The notes beneath the pieces are model-generated. The model saw only the letters and a program-made list of their open reading frames with translations, was not told the origin of the DNA and searched no databases. The position numbers were made by a program, and so were the translations under genes. DNA of 64,000 bases from Elioraea tepidiphila DSM 17972 (lineage in GTDB: Bacteria > Pseudomonadota > Alphaproteobacteria > Acetobacterales > Acetobacteraceae), in contig NZ_KB899926.1 of NCBI RefSeq assembly GCF_000378465.1, positions 1 through 64,000 of the forward strand, read 5' to 3'. Positions within the stretch are counted from its first letter, which is position 1. Each line of letters starts with the position of its first letter. Of this stretch, positions 51,448 through 62,599 are shown piece by piece.

Positions 51448-52944
51448 TCATGCGGGCACGGCCACGTTCCGCCAGTGCGCGACCGGATCGAGCGGATGGA
51501 TCGGCCGCGGCAGGCGACGCCAGGGCAGGGTGAACAGGTCGGACTGCCCGGGCCCGCGCGTGTCGCACCGGATCACCTGCGAGGAGATCGGCGCGAACCA
51601 CTGGAAGTTCGAGGCGGTCTTCAGCACCGCCATCTTGTAGTCGCGCGGCTCGATGCCGAAGGGGCGATAGATCTCGGGCATGTTGCCGCCGACGCCGCGC
51701 AGCTCGCTGATCAGCAGCGTCACCGGCCCGGTCTCGAACACCACCACGCGGCCCATGTCGATCGCGCGCTGATGCGGGTTGTCGGCCTCGACGATGCCGC
51801 CGCCGATCCGCCGCACCGTGCCGGTCACCTCCAGGGGCGTGAAGAAGGCGGGCGCGCTCTCGCCGCCGAGCGGCAGCGTCACCGTCGCGCCCTCGCCGGC
51901 CGCGATCAGCCGCGCCACCGCCCTGGGCGCGATCATCGGGATCAGCGCGCGGCTCGCGATGCCGAGGCGCAGGATCGCCTCCAGGATCAGGTTGCTGTCG
52001 CCGGCCGCACCGCCCGCCACCGTGTCGCCGGTGTCGCTCAGCACCACCACGCCCTTCGGCGCCGCGTCGGCCCTGCGCACCGCCTCGTCCACCGGCACGG
52101 CCTCCTTCACCTGGAAGGCATCGCGCAGCGACCAGGCGAGTTCGGCCGACTGGTCGGCGAGGCGCTCGGCGAGCGCGCGGTCACCGTCGGTGACCACCAC
52201 CGTGCTCCAGCCGCCTTCCGCGACATCGAGCCAGGGCTGCATCGGGAAGGGCGCGATGTGCAGCACGCGCGGATCGGCCTCGGCGGCGCGGGCATGGTCG
52301 AACCAAGTCTTCATCGGCGGCTGGCGGGTGAGGAACTGCTCCTGATGCGAAATGAGCGGAATCTTGCGCCAGGCCATCACCGGGCGCACCTCGCCGGCGC
52401 AGATGCGGATCAGGAGCTCGGCGCCGATCCGCCCCGTGTCGAACGGATCGTGCGGCTGCGTGCGATGGCCGACGATCGCGGTGCTGCCCGCGACCATCCG
52501 CCGCGTCACATTGGCGTGGTGATCGAGGCAGAGCACGATCGGCACATCGGGGCCGAGAATCGCCCGGCAGAGTGCCAGTTGCGCGCCCTCCACATCGTCC
52601 TCGCCCTCGGCCGAGCAGGCGCCGTGCAGCTGGAGCGCGAGCCCGTCGAGCCGGCCGGCAGCGGCAAGTCCCTCACGGATCCTGCGCGCGAAGAAATCGA
52701 ACGACTCACGGTCGATGCGTCCGCCGGCGGTCGAGTGGGCGCGGAAGATCGGCACCGGTTCGATCGCGTGCGCCGACACTTCGACCGCGGCGAGGAAGCC
52801 GCCGACGAAGCCGACATCGCGGAGCTGCTCGAAGATCGCCGCGCCCTCGAAGATGCCGAAGGACTCGAAATCGCGCAGCGTCGTGGGCACGGGATTGAAG
52901 TCGTTCGTCTCCTGCGTGATGTGGAGGACACCGAGACGCATCAT
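51448..52944 (-). CDS. M81 family metallopeptidase (MlrC/microcystinase C-like), paralog 1
   Basis: A 498-residue protein of the DUF1485/MlrC family. RLGVLHITQETNDFNPVPTTLRDF is the N-terminal signature. LHGACSAEGEDDVEGAQL, CLDHHANVTRRM and SDTGDTVAGGAAGDSN carry Asp/His residues expected to bind zinc. Start ATG 52944 (or the adjacent 52941) follows GGGGAGGGAA. MlrC itself cleaves linearised microcystin fragments; most relatives are uncharacterised amidohydrolase-like enzymes. Here it sits between a second paralog and a peptide-type transporter. Confidence 0.9.
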   Translation of the reverse strand: MMRLGVLHITQETNDFNPVPTTLRDFESFGIFEGAAIFEQLRDVGFVGGFLAAVEVSAHAIEPVPIFRAHSTAGGRIDRESFDFFARRIREGLAAAGRLDGLALQLHGACSAEGEDDVEGAQLALCRAILGPDVPIVLCLDHHANVTRRMVAGSTAIVGHRTQPHDPFDTGRIGAELLIRICAGEVRPVMAWRKIPLISHQEQFLTRQPPMKTWFDHARAAEADPRVLHIAPFPMQPWLDVAEGGWSTVVVTDGDRALAERLADQSAELAWSLRDAFQVKEAVPVDEAVRRADAAPKGVVVLSDTGDTVAGGAAGDSNLILEAILRLGIASRALIPMIAPRAVARLIAAGEGATVTLPLGGESAPAFFTPLEVTGTVRRIGGGIVEADNPHQRAIDMGRVVVFETGPVTLLISELRGVGGNMPEIYRPFGIEPRDYKMAVLKTASNFQWFAPISSQVIRCDTRGPGQSDLFTLPWRRLPRPIHPLDPVAHWRNVAVPA

Positions 52945-53007
52945 TTCCCTCCCCGCCCGGTTGTGGCGCATCGTCCTGCCGTGCCCGCCGCGTGTCGAGC
53001 CCGCATG

Positions 53008-54479
53008 TCAGATCGGGTCCAGCGGGTGCACCGGCCGGCGGACGCGCCGGAACGGCACCTTGCGCATGTTGGTGCAGGTCGGCCCCGGCGTGTCTGCGAC
53101 CAGGATGCGCTGGGCGAGCGGCGCATAGGAGGCGCGGAAATGCGAGGGCGACTTCACGAACACCAGCGCCGCGTCGCGCGGATCGAGCCCGACCGAGCGG
53201 TAGATGCCGGTATCCCATTCCAGCCCCGGCACGGAGCGGATGGCGATGCGGATCGCCCCCAGCGCGATCACCGCGCTGAGCCCCATATGCGCGCGCGTGC
53301 CTTCCGCGCCCGCGTCGCGCATCACGTAGTCGCCGTCGGTCAGCGCCTGCACGCGGCCAGAGACCATCATCGGGCTGCCGTCGTTGCGCGAGAAGTGATG
53401 GCCGAGGCTGAGCAGCACGGTGGCCCCCGGACCGGCGGCGGCGGCCGCGCGCGCGGCCGGCGGATCGACCAGCGTGAGGTAGCTCAGGCGCTCGGCGCGA
53501 TCGGCGCCGGCCGCGATCAGCGCGCGCAGCACCGCGACGTTGTCGCCGCCCGCCCCACCGCTCGGCGCATCGCCGCTGTCGCTCACCACCGTCAGGCCGG
53601 GCTCGCTCAGGCCGATGCGGATCGCCTCCTCGACCGGGATGAGGTCGGGCAGCAGGCGCTCGCGCCGGTCCCACGCCATAGCCGCGAGCCGCTCGGCCGC
53701 CGCCTCCGCCGCCGCCCTGTCGCCGTCGGCGCAGACGAGGGCCGCGAAGCCGAGATCCTCGAAATCGAGCCAGGGCTGCACCGGGAACAGCGAGGCGTGC
53801 AGCACCGGACCCGCGTCCTCCATCGCCCGCGCCGCGGCCGCGACCTCGGCGAGCGGACCGTCGGCCGTGCGGCCGTTCACGGGGCTGATGATCATCGGCC
53901 GCTTCGCCAGCGCCATCACCGGCCGGCGTCGCCCCGCGAGCGTGTCGAGCAGCAGCCGCGCGGTGCGCTCTCCCGTCTCGTAGAGGTCGATATGCGGGTA
54001 TTGCCGATAGCCGACGACGAACACGTCGGGCTGCAGCAGGCGCGGTGTCACGTGCGCGTGCAGATCGAAGGAGACGCCGATGGGTGTGCCGGGCGGAACG
54101 AGCGCGCGCACGCGCTCGATGATCTCGCTCTCGGGGTCCTCCTCGTCCTCCAGCGCCATCGCGCCGTGCAGCGCGAGCAGCACGCCGTCGACCGGCAGGG
54201 CCGCCTTCAGCCGCGCGAGCATGTCGCCGAGCAGCTCCTCGAACACCGCGCGTTCGACCGGCCCGCCCGCGCCGGCATAGGCGGCGAGCAGCGGCAGCGG
54301 GGTCGCGCCGGCCGCGCGCAGCACCGCGAGCATGCCGGGAATCTCGACGCGCGCCGCGCCGAAACCGGTGAGCAGCGCGTCGCCGCGCAGGACGTAGTGG
54401 TCGAGAAAGCCCTGCATCCCCGTGCGGAACGGCACGAAGGTGTTGCTCTCCTGGAAGATCGAGCCCAGCGCGATGCGCA

Positions 54480-54480
<1 letters not shown>
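53008..54480 (-). CDS. M81 family metallopeptidase (MlrC-like), paralog 2
   Basis: A 490-residue relative of the downstream gene. MRIALGSIFQESNTFVPFRTG, LLALHGAMALEDEEDPESEI, FDLHAHVTPRLLQPDVFVVGYRQYPHIDLYETG, SDSGDAPSGGAGGDN and LGHHFSRN are the conserved blocks with putative zinc ligands. The ATG shares a base with the aminotransferase stop (TGATG). Divergence from paralog 1 is high, so they likely act on different bonds or compounds. Confidence 0.9.
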
Positions 54481-55832
<1,352 letters not shown>

Positions 55833-55846
55833 GATCCCCCTCGTCG

Positions 55847-55882
55847 TCGCTGCGGTCGGGCCGCAGCGCCCGACCGCAGCGA
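55847..55882 (-). promoter_or_regulatory. 14-bp inverted repeat just upstream of the aminotransferase gene
   Basis: A perfect 14-base inverted repeat (55847-55860 with 55869-55882, loop CCGCAGCG) ends 14 bases before the aminotransferase GTG on the minus strand. It could be a terminator for the preceding operon, an operator, or a structure influencing translation. Confidence 0.6.
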
Positions 55883-55898
55883 GACTAGGGGCAGTGTC

Positions 55899-55943
55899 TC
55901 ATCCCGGCCACGAAAATCAGGTTTCGCGGGATGAAACCCGATT
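55899..55943 (-). terminator. Terminator with a mutually exclusive alternative hairpin after the DUF4387 gene
   Basis: In the minus-strand transcript, 55943-55933 pairs with 55925-55915 (11 bp including one G-U), followed directly by further U residues (TTTT at 55917-55912 region of the complement). This is an intrinsic terminator that starts at the stop codon. An alternative stem uses 55934-55927 with 55906-55899 (8 bp) plus 55926-55922 with 55915-55911 (5 bp). The two share bases and cannot form together. Confidence 0.6.
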
Positions 55944-56266
55944 CAGGGCACCTCGATGCCGAACAGCGGCGCGTATTGCTGCGAGCCGAACACGTCGTGC
56001 TCGCCCGGCGAGCCGGACGGCCGGTTGCGCTTGATCGTGAACTTGATCGCGTTGGCCGGCTCGAACACCACGAAATCGGTGATGCGCTCGCGCGGGATGC
56101 GGTAGAGCGCGGCGACACTCTCCGGCGTCAGCACCTTCGAGTCGCGCACGCGCTCGAAGTTGCCGCGGTCGCGGAAGATCAGGTCGAAGGTGATGTGATC
56201 GACCCCGGCGTTCTTGCTGCGGATCGTGCTGGCGAGGTCGCGCAGCGTCGGCATGTTGCGGATCAT
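55943..56266 (-). CDS. DUF4387 (AtuA-associated) protein
   Basis: A 107-residue protein: TLRDLASTIRSKNAGVDHITFDLIFRD, ALYRIPRERITDFVVFEPANAIKFTIKRNRPSGSPGEHDVFGSQQYAPLF. This is the small partner that commonly follows AtuA/DUF1446 proteins and is sometimes fused to them. ATG 56266 lies right after the AtuA stop. The conserved Asn-Ala-Gly and Phe-Thr-Ile-Lys-Arg segments suggest an enzyme subunit, but the reaction is unknown. Confidence 0.88.
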   Translation of the reverse strand: MIRNMPTLRDLASTIRSKNAGVDHITFDLIFRDRGNFERVRDSKVLTPESVAALYRIPRERITDFVVFEPANAIKFTIKRNRPSGSPGEHDVFGSQQYAPLFGIEVP

Positions 56267-56267
56267 G

Positions 56268-57656
56268 TCAGGCGGCCTTTCGTGCGGAGCCATCGACGGT
56301 GTGGAACGCGGTGCGGAACAGCTCCGAGGGGTCCTTCACCGGGATGATGTGGTTCAGCGTCCATTCGTAGCCGGGCTTGCCGACCAGCACCTCGTCGGCC
56401 ATCAGCGCGGCGGCACCCGCCGTGCCCTTCACTTCGGCAAGGCGCGCATAGAACAGGTTGCGGGCGGCGAGCGCGCAGATCTCCTCGCCGCGCTTGCCGT
56501 CCTGGCAGACCGTCTCGACGACGATGCCGAGCTCGTGCGCGCGCGCGGGCGGCGTGGGTTCGAGATCGCCCATCACACCGTTGCGGCCATAGACGTGGTA
56601 GAAGACCTGCCAGCCCGCCTGCTCCGGCGCGCCGAAGCGCTCGGCGAGGCGCGCGCGCGCCCAGGCGATCGCCTTGTCGATGTTCTCGATCGTGTAGGGG
56701 TCGCGGATGCCGACCACGGCGAGCCGACGCTCGCCCACCTTGCCCGCGCCTTCGAGCTTCACCATCGGCTGCGCCGAGGGCACGAACACCGCGCCCGAGG
56801 CGCGCGTGGTCTTCTCGTCCACCGGCTCGTAGCGGCAGTGGCTCATGTCCACGTAGCCCGAGGCGACGTATTCGCGGAACGGGTCGCGCCGCTCGTACAT
56901 GGCGTGGCTCGCGAGCGAGGCCGGGGTGCAGCGCTGGCCGGGATGCATCGCGCGCACACGGATGTCGTTCTCGCGGATGCGCCCGAGGATGCTCTCCTTG
57001 CCCATGAAGGGCTCGCAGCAGAACGAGGCGCACTCCATCAGCTTGCCGGCGTAGTAGGCGGTGGCCGGGCTCATCCCCGCATTGAGCAGAGGGGCGGCGA
57101 ACAGCGCGCAGTCCGAGGCGCGGCCGGCGATCACCACCTCGGCCCCCTCGCGCAGCGCCGCCGCGATCGGCTCCGCGCCCATCACGGCGACGATGCGGTC
57201 GGTGCGCGCGAGCACCGCCGCGTCGGCATCCGCCCGTCCGTCGAGCCCGGTGATCGGCACGCCGGCCGCCAGCCGCGCCGTCATCGCCTCGCGCGTCTGC
57301 TCGGACTTGATGGTCGCCATGCGGAACGGCGCGAGCCCGTGCTCAGCGGCGATCTCGCGGATCAGCGCGGCGAACTGCTCGACGCCACGATCGGTGCCGG
57401 TGTCGGAAGCGGAACCGACGATCATCGGCACGCCCAGCCGGCGCGCGGCCGTGAGCATGATCTCGAGGTCGTGGCGCTGCCAGGCGGCCGGGCTCGCCTG
57501 GCCGTCGGCGCCGAGCGGATAGGGGCCGATGTCGCAGGAGCCGGAATCGGCGATGACGAAATCAGGCTTCAGTTCGCAGCCGGCAAGGAAACTGTCCTTC
57601 TCCAGCGGCGTGAAGCCCAGGTGCCCCGTCGGACACAGGATGCTGACCTCGGTCAT
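56268..57656 (-). CDS. AtuA family (DUF1446) acyl-CoA/terpene utilisation-like protein
   Basis: A 462-residue protein of the acyclic terpene utilisation AtuA family. Seen: ILCPTGHLGFTPLEKDSFLAG, DFVIADSGSCDIGPYPLG, VIAGRASDCALFAAPLL, AYYAGKLMECASFCCEPFMGKESI, VRAMHPGQRCTPASLASHAMYER. AtuA of Pseudomonas is required for citronellol/geranyl catabolism, but most relatives are uncharacterised. ATG 57656 follows GGGAGACGCCG. It is preceded by a near-consensus sigma-54 promoter and, upstream of that, by a sigma-54 activator gene. Confidence 0.88.
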   Translation of the reverse strand: MTEVSILCPTGHLGFTPLEKDSFLAGCELKPDFVIADSGSCDIGPYPLGADGQASPAAWQRHDLEIMLTAARRLGVPMIVGSASDTGTDRGVEQFAALIREIAAEHGLAPFRMATIKSEQTREAMTARLAAGVPITGLDGRADADAAVLARTDRIVAVMGAEPIAAALREGAEVVIAGRASDCALFAAPLLNAGMSPATAYYAGKLMECASFCCEPFMGKESILGRIRENDIRVRAMHPGQRCTPASLASHAMYERRDPFREYVASGYVDMSHCRYEPVDEKTTRASGAVFVPSAQPMVKLEGAGKVGERRLAVVGIRDPYTIENIDKAIAWARARLAERFGAPEQAGWQVFYHVYGRNGVMGDLEPTPPARAHELGIVVETVCQDGKRGEEICALAARNLFYARLAEVKGTAGAAALMADEVLVGKPGYEWTLNHIIPVKDPSELFRTAFHTVDGSARKAA

Positions 57657-57687
57657 CGGCGTCTCCCTCGCGGTGTGACGCCGGGAC

Positions 57688-57703
57688 TGCACGCGGCGTG
57701 CCA
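57688..57703 (-). promoter_or_regulatory. Sigma-54 (-24/-12) promoter upstream of the atuA-like gene
   Basis: On the minus strand TGGCACG (57703-57697), CCGC and GTGCA (57692-57688) match TGGCACG-N4-TTGCW at every specified position but one (G for T). The GG and GC doublets have the correct spacing. It lies in the 51-base gap between the activator stop and the atuA-like ATG. Transcription would start near 57677 and leave room for the Shine-Dalgarno. Confidence 0.8.
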
Positions 57704-57707
57704 AACG

Positions 57708-58700
57708 TCACGCCGCGGAGGCCTCCGCCATGCCGAGCTTCAGCATCTGGTGGCGCAGCGCGTGGCGCGAGAGCCTGAGCCGCTGCGCCGCGCGGCCATG
57801 CCGCCCGCCCGCCTCCTTCAGCGCCGCGGCGATCAGCGCCCGCTGGTAGTCCTCGCTCGCCGCGTGGAAGCCGCGATGCAGCGGCAGCGCCGCACCCTCG
57901 CCGGCCGACAGCGCCGGCGGCGCCCGGCCCTCCACCTCGCGGACGATCCGGTCCGGCAGGTGCTTCACCAGCACGAGCTCGTCGGTCTCCAGGATGGCGA
58001 TGCGCTCGATCAGGTTCTCGAGTTCGCGCACATTGCCGGGCCAGGAGTAGCGGCGGAACATCTCGGCCACACGCGGCTCCAGCCCGCGGATCACCCGCCC
58101 GCAGCGCGCGCCGTGATGGCGCAGGAACGCCTCGGCCAGCAGCAGCACGTCGTCGCCGCGCGCGCGCAGGGGCGGGATGTTCACCGGCACGACCTGGAGC
58201 CGCCAGTAGAGGTCGTCGCGGAAGCGGCCGGCCTTCACCTCCGAGAGCAAGATGCGGTTGCTGGAGGCGACGAAGCGGACATCCACGGTCGCCGACTTCA
58301 CCGCGCCCACCCGGCGGAACTGCTGGGTGTCGAGCAGGGTCAGGAGCTTCGCCTGCAGCTGGAGATCCATCTCGCGGATCTCGTCGAGGAACAGCGTGCC
58401 GCCATGCGCGGCCTCGATCAGCCCCTGCTTGGTCGCCTGCGCGCCGGTGAAGGCGCCGCGCTCGTGGCCGAACAGTTCGGACTCCATCAGCGTCGCCGGG
58501 ATCGCGGCGCAGTTCACGTCCACGAAGGGGCGGTTCGCGCGCGCCGAGAGCCGATGGATCATGCGCGCGACCAGCCCCTTGCCGGTGCCCGTCTCGCCGT
58601 AGAGCAGCACCTGGCGCACGGGGCTCTCGGCGATGCGCGCCACCAGCGCGCGCACGGCCCGGATGCTCTCGTGCTCGCCCAGCAGGTCGGCATAGGCCAT
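57708..58700 (-). CDS. Sigma-54-dependent transcriptional activator lacking a sensor domain
   Basis: A 330-residue bacterial enhancer-binding protein. It starts almost directly with the AAA+ domain: [16 protein letters not shown], Walker [32 protein letters not shown] (the GAFTGA sigma-54 contact loop), Walker [28 protein letters not shown]. It ends with a Fis-type HTH ([31 protein letters not shown]). No receiver, GAF or PAS domain is present, so control must come from expression level or a partner protein (as with PspF/HrpS). ATG 58700 has GGAG upstream. Likely activates the adjacent atuA-like operon. Confidence 0.92.
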   Translation of the reverse strand: MAYADLLGEHESIRAVRALVARIAESPVRQVLLYGETGTGKGLVARMIHRLSARANRPFVDVNCAAIPATLMESELFGHERGAFTGAQATKQGLIEAAHGGTLFLDEIREMDLQLQAKLLTLLDTQQFRRVGAVKSATVDVRFVASSNRILLSEVKAGRFRDDLYWRLQVVPVNIPPLRARGDDVLLLAEAFLRHHGARCGRVIRGLEPRVAEMFRRYSWPGNVRELENLIERIAILETDELVLVKHLPDRIVREVEGRAPPALSAGEGAALPLHRGFHAASEDYQRALIAAALKEAGGRHGRAAQRLRLSRHALRHQMLKLGMAEASAA

Positions 58701-58738
58701 GGCCCCGTCTCCGCGCTCGTCCTGCGCGGAGATTACGC

Positions 58739-59758
58739 CTAGGCGTGCGTTTCGCGCCATCCCTGGTCGCCCAGGGCGAAGACCCGCCAGGGCGTGGTGC
58801 AGGGCGGGCCGAAGGCGATCGCGCCCGTGCGGCGGGGCGTGTCGTACACCGCGCCGGCGAGGGTGGGCGAGGGGTCCGCCTCGTGGCGGCAGAGCGGTTC
58901 GGGCGCGTGCAGGGCGAGGATCGCGCGCGGATCCGCCCTGCCGGCGAGCGCCGCGCGCAGGGTGGCGAGCCGCGCCCGCGAGTGGCCGACCGGGTCGAGC
59001 CGGTCCGGCGCGCCGGTGTAGTGGTTGGTGCGCGCCACGCACGCGCCCTGCTCGATCTCCACGCGGCCGTGGCGGAGCTCGACCGCGGCCGCCGCGCCGG
59101 CGGCGTCGGCGAGCACCAGACTGCCGCCGCCGGCATGCGGCAGGGCGCGGATCAGGTCGAGCGCCTGCGCGACGCTGGCGCAGTCCGCGAGCAGCCGGTT
59201 CATCAGGAAGTAGCGCAGCAGCCCCGGGCCGTGTTCGGCGGTCGGGATCTGCGTGTCGGCAAGCGCCAGCCCGTCGCTGTTCATCCCCGACGACCACGCC
59301 CCCGGCGCGCCGAGCGAGCCGAGGCAGAGCACGCTGCGCCCGCCCCAGGCGGGATCGCGATGGGCGAAGACGCGCTGGAGTGCGGCGTGCTCGGGGCGGA
59401 AGTCGCGGTTCTTCGCCACCACGCCCGCGCGCGCGAAGGCCGTGCAGCCGTCGCGGTCCTCCGGCAGGGCGGCGAGATCGGCGAGGCAGCCGAGATGCAG
59501 GAAGACGAACACCTCGTCCGGCGCGAGCCCGAACCCCTCGGCGATGCCGGCGAGCTCGGCCAGCGCCTCGGGCGCGAGACGGGCGGTGATCTCGCGCTGC
59601 GCGGCGAGGAAGGCGCGCGCGGTGGGCGTGCCGGTCGGCGCGCCAGCGAGACGATCGCGGATCGCCGCGCGCACGGCGGCCGCCATCCCCGGGCAGGCGC
59701 GCGCCTGGCCGCGCCCGCGGGCGTGGGCGTCGCCCTCGAGCACGACCAGCGGCGTCAC
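58739..59758 (-). CDS. C45 family peptidase / acyl-CoA:6-aminopenicillanate acyltransferase-like Ntn hydrolase
   Basis: A 339-residue protein of the C45/choloylglycine-like Ntn-hydrolase group. Cys105 in [12 protein letters not shown] is the expected autocleavage site and nucleophile. [35 protein letters not shown] and [10 protein letters not shown] are the conserved Asn/Arg/Asp neighbours. Such enzymes hydrolyse or transfer acyl amides. GTG start 59758 overlaps the ATPase stop, so it is the last gene of the second transporter operon and likely acts on the imported compound. No secretion signal is seen. Confidence 0.87.
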   Translation of the reverse strand: MTPLVVLEGDAHARGRGQARACPGMAAAVRAAIRDRLAGAPTGTPTARAFLAAQREITARLAPEALAELAGIAEGFGLAPDEVFVFLHLGCLADLAALPEDRDGCTAFARAGVVAKNRDFRPEHAALQRVFAHRDPAWGGRSVLCLGSLGAPGAWSSGMNSDGLALADTQIPTAEHGPGLLRYFLMNRLLADCASVAQALDLIRALPHAGGGSLVLADAAGAAAAVELRHGRVEIEQGACVARTNHYTGAPDRLDPVGHSRARLATLRAALAGRADPRAILALHAPEPLCRHEADPSPTLAGAVYDTPRRTGAIAFGPPCTTPWRVFALGDQGWRETHA

Positions 59759-60744
59759 GCGACCCCTCCGTCGAGCAGATGGCAGGCGGCGCGATGCCCG
59801 GCCTCCAGCGGCATCGCGCGCGGCACCTCGCGCGCGCAGCGCGGCCCCGCCTCGGGACAGCGCGGGTGGAACGGACAGCCGGGCGGCGGGTTCAAGGGCG
59901 AGGGCAGGTCGCCGCCGACATGGCGTTTGCGCGCGGCCCCCGGCTGGTCGAGCCTGGGCACGGCGGCGAGCAGCGCGCGCGTGTAGGGATGCGCGGGGCG
60001 GCGCGTGACGGCATCGCGCGGCCCCTCCTCGACGATCGCGCCGAGATACATCACCGCGATGCGGTGGGCGAGATGCGCCACCACCGCGAGATCGTGGCTG
60101 ACGAACAGCAGCGTCAGCCCCATCTCGGCGCGCAGGTCGCGCAAGAGCCCGAGCACCTGCGCCTGCACCGAGACGTCGAGCGCCGAGACCGGCTCGTCGC
60201 AGACGACGAACTCGGGCTTGAGGATCAGCGCGCGGGCGATGCCGATGCGCTGGCGCTGCCCGCCCGAGAACTGGTGCGGGTAGCGGTCCAGGTGCGCGCG
60301 AGCGAGCCCGACGCGATCGAGCATCTGTGCCACGCGCGTCTCGGCCTCGGCGCCGCGCAGGTTCGCGTGCAGCCTGAGCGGCAGGCCGACGATCTCGCGC
60401 ACGGTGCGGCGCGGGTTGAGCGAGGCGTAGGGGTCCTGGAAGATGATCTGCATGCGCGGGCGCAGCGGACGCAGCGCATCCTCGGGCAGGCCCGTGATGT
60501 CCTGGCCGTCGAAGCGGATCGTCCCGCCGGTCGGGTCATGCAGGCGGATCAGCAGCCGGCCGAGCGTGGACTTGCCGCAGCCGGACTCGCCGATCAGGCC
60601 GAGCGTCTCGCCGCGCGCGATGTCGAGATCGACCCCGTTCACCGCGCGCACGGTCGGCGGTGGCGCGCGCATCACGCGCGCGGCGAGCGTGCGCGCGAGC
60701 GGATAGGCCTTGGCGAGCCCGCGCGCCTCGACCAGTGCGGTCAT
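59755..60744 (-). CDS. Dipeptide-type ABC transporter ATPase (DppF-like)
   Basis: A 329-residue ATPase: [17 protein letters not shown] (Walker A), [55 protein letters not shown], and the terminal [14 protein letters not shown] cysteine motif. It overlaps the DppD-like gene upstream and the C45 gene downstream by 4 bases each. Confidence 0.95.
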   Translation of the reverse strand: MTALVEARGLAKAYPLARTLAARVMRAPPPTVRAVNGVDLDIARGETLGLIGESGCGKSTLGRLLIRLHDPTGGTIRFDGQDITGLPEDALRPLRPRMQIIFQDPYASLNPRRTVREIVGLPLRLHANLRGAEAETRVAQMLDRVGLARAHLDRYPHQFSGGQRQRIGIARALILKPEFVVCDEPVSALDVSVQAQVLGLLRDLRAEMGLTLLFVSHDLAVVAHLAHRIAVMYLGAIVEEGPRDAVTRRPAHPYTRALLAAVPRLDQPGAARKRHVGGDLPSPLNPPPGCPFHPRCPEAGPRCAREVPRAMPLEAGHRAACHLLDGGVA

Positions 60745-61712
60745 GTCACCTCCTCGGCGCGCAGGCAGCGCGAGGCGCGGCCCGGCGCCACCTCGCGCAG
60801 CGCGACCGGCTGGGCGCAGGCCTCGATCGCGAGCGGGCAGCGGTTGCGGAAGCGGCAGCCGGCATCGACGCGCGCGAGATCGGGCACCTGGCCGGGGATC
60901 GCGTGCAGCGTCCGGTCCGGGTCCTCGAGCGAGGGCAGGCTCGCCATCAGCCCGCGCGTGTAGGGGTGGCGCGGCGACGCGATCACCTCCGCCGTGGGCC
61001 CGGTCTCCACCACCTGCCCGGCATACATCACCATCACGCGCGCGCAGCGTTCCGCGACCACGCCGAGATCATGCGTGATCATCGCGACCGCGAGCCCGGT
61101 CTCCTCGCGCAGCTCGTCGATCAGGTCGAGCACCTGGGCGCGGATCGTGACGTCGAGCGCGGTGGTCGGCTCGTCGGCGACGAGGAGGCGCGGCTGGCCG
61201 GCGAGCGCGATCGCGATCATCGCGCGCTGGCGCATCCCGCCCGAGAACTGGTGCGGATAGTCGGCGAGCCGCCGCTCCGGCGAAGGAATGCCGACGCGGC
61301 GCAAGAGGGCGATCGCCTGCTCGCGCGCCTCGGCCTCGGATCGCGCGAGCCCGTGCGTCAGGATGGTCTCGACGATCTGCGTGCCGATGGTGAAGGCCGG
61401 ATTGAGCGCCGAGAGCGCATCCTGCATCGCGAGCGCCATCGCCCGGCCACGCAGCGCGCGCAGCGACGAGGGTGGCAGGCGCGCGAGGTCGGTGCCGTCG
61501 AACAGGATCTCGCCCGCCTCGATCCGGCCGGGCGGACGGACGAGACCGAGCACCGAGAGGAACGTCACGCTTTTGCCCGAGCCCGACTCGCCGACCACGC
61601 CGAGCGCCTCGCCCGGCGCGATCTCGAGATCGACCCCGTCGCAGGCGGCGAGCGGGCCGCGCCGTGTGGGGAACACCGTGCGCAGGCCGCGCACCGACAG
61701 CAGCGCCGTCAT
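60741..61712 (-). CDS. Dipeptide-type ABC transporter ATPase (DppD-like)
   Basis: A 323-residue ATPase: [72 protein letters not shown], and [14 protein letters not shown] near the end. The usual Phe of the Q-loop (VFQ/IFQ) is Ala (LAMQDA), still compatible with function. It overlaps both neighbours by 4 bases. Confidence 0.95.
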   Translation of the reverse strand: MTALLSVRGLRTVFPTRRGPLAACDGVDLEIAPGEALGVVGESGSGKSVTFLSVLGLVRPPGRIEAGEILFDGTDLARLPPSSLRALRGRAMALAMQDALSALNPAFTIGTQIVETILTHGLARSEAEAREQAIALLRRVGIPSPERRLADYPHQFSGGMRQRAMIAIALAGQPRLLVADEPTTALDVTIRAQVLDLIDELREETGLAVAMITHDLGVVAERCARVMVMYAGQVVETGPTAEVIASPRHPYTRGLMASLPSLEDPDRTLHAIPGQVPDLARVDAGCRFRNRCPLAIEACAQPVALREVAPGRASRCLRAEEVT

Positions 61713-62599
61713 GACGTGTGCAGCCTGGGATCGAAGGCGTCGCGCAGCCCCTGGCTCGCGAGGTTGATCGACAGCACGAGCGCCAGGATCGCGAGGCCCG
61801 GCACGGTCGAGACCCACCAGGCGTCCACCAGGAAGTCGCGCCCGTCCGCCACCATCGAGCCCCAGGACGGCGTCGGCGGCTGCACGCCGAGCCCCAGGAA
61901 CGACAGCGAGGCCTCCATGATGATCACGTAGGCCATGCGGAAGGTGGCGACGACCAGCACGGGCGAGAGCACGTTGGGCAGGATCTCGCGCAGCATGATG
62001 CGCGCGGGCCGGCAGCCGACCGCGCGCGCGGCCTCCACGTAGTCCTGCTCGCGCGCGGCCAGCGTCTCGCCGCGCACCACGCGGCAGGTGAACACCCACT
62101 CCTTGTAGACCAGCGCGAGGACGATGTTGTGCAGCCCCGGCCCCATCATCGCCATCAGCCCGATCGCGAAGACGAGATAGGGGAAGCCGAGCAGCGTATC
62201 GACCAGGCGCGAGATCAGCGTGTCGGTCCAGCCGCGCAGATAGCCCGCCGCGAGCCCCGCGAGCGTGCCGATCGCGGCGGCGATCGCGATCACCAGCCCG
62301 GCGACCAGCAGCGAGACGCGCGCGCCCCAGATCAGGCGCGAGAGGATGTCGCGGCCGAGCCCGTCGCAGCCGAGCAGGAAGCCCCACTCGCCGCCCTCGG
62401 CCCAGGCAGGCGGCTGGAGGCGGCGGAACAGGTCCGCCTCGGCGGGGTCGTGCGGCGCGATCAGGGGGGCCGCGAGCGCGATCACGATGAAGGCCAGGAT
62501 GACGGCGGCCGAGCCGAGCGCGGTCTTGTTGGCCGCGAAGCGGATCAGCCCCAGCCGCAGCGGCGAGAGCGGCCGCTCCTCGATCGCGAGCGCGCTCAC
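61709..62599 (-). CDS. Dipeptide-type ABC transporter permease (DppC-like)
   Basis: A 296-residue permease. LLGCDGLGRDILSRLIWGARVSLLVAG and the EAA loop DYVEAARAVGCRPARIMLREILPNVLSPVLV define DppC. GTG 62599 overlaps the dppB-like stop (GTGA), and the C-terminus overlaps the dppD-like start. Confidence 0.95.
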   Translation of the reverse strand: MSALAIEERPLSPLRLGLIRFAANKTALGSAAVILAFIVIALAAPLIAPHDPAEADLFRRLQPPAWAEGGEWGFLLGCDGLGRDILSRLIWGARVSLLVAGLVIAIAAAIGTLAGLAAGYLRGWTDTLISRLVDTLLGFPYLVFAIGLMAMMGPGLHNIVLALVYKEWVFTCRVVRGETLAAREQDYVEAARAVGCRPARIMLREILPNVLSPVLVVATFRMAYVIIMEASLSFLGLGVQPPTPSWGSMVADGRDFLVDAWWVSTVPGLAILALVLSINLASQGLRDAFDPRLHTS

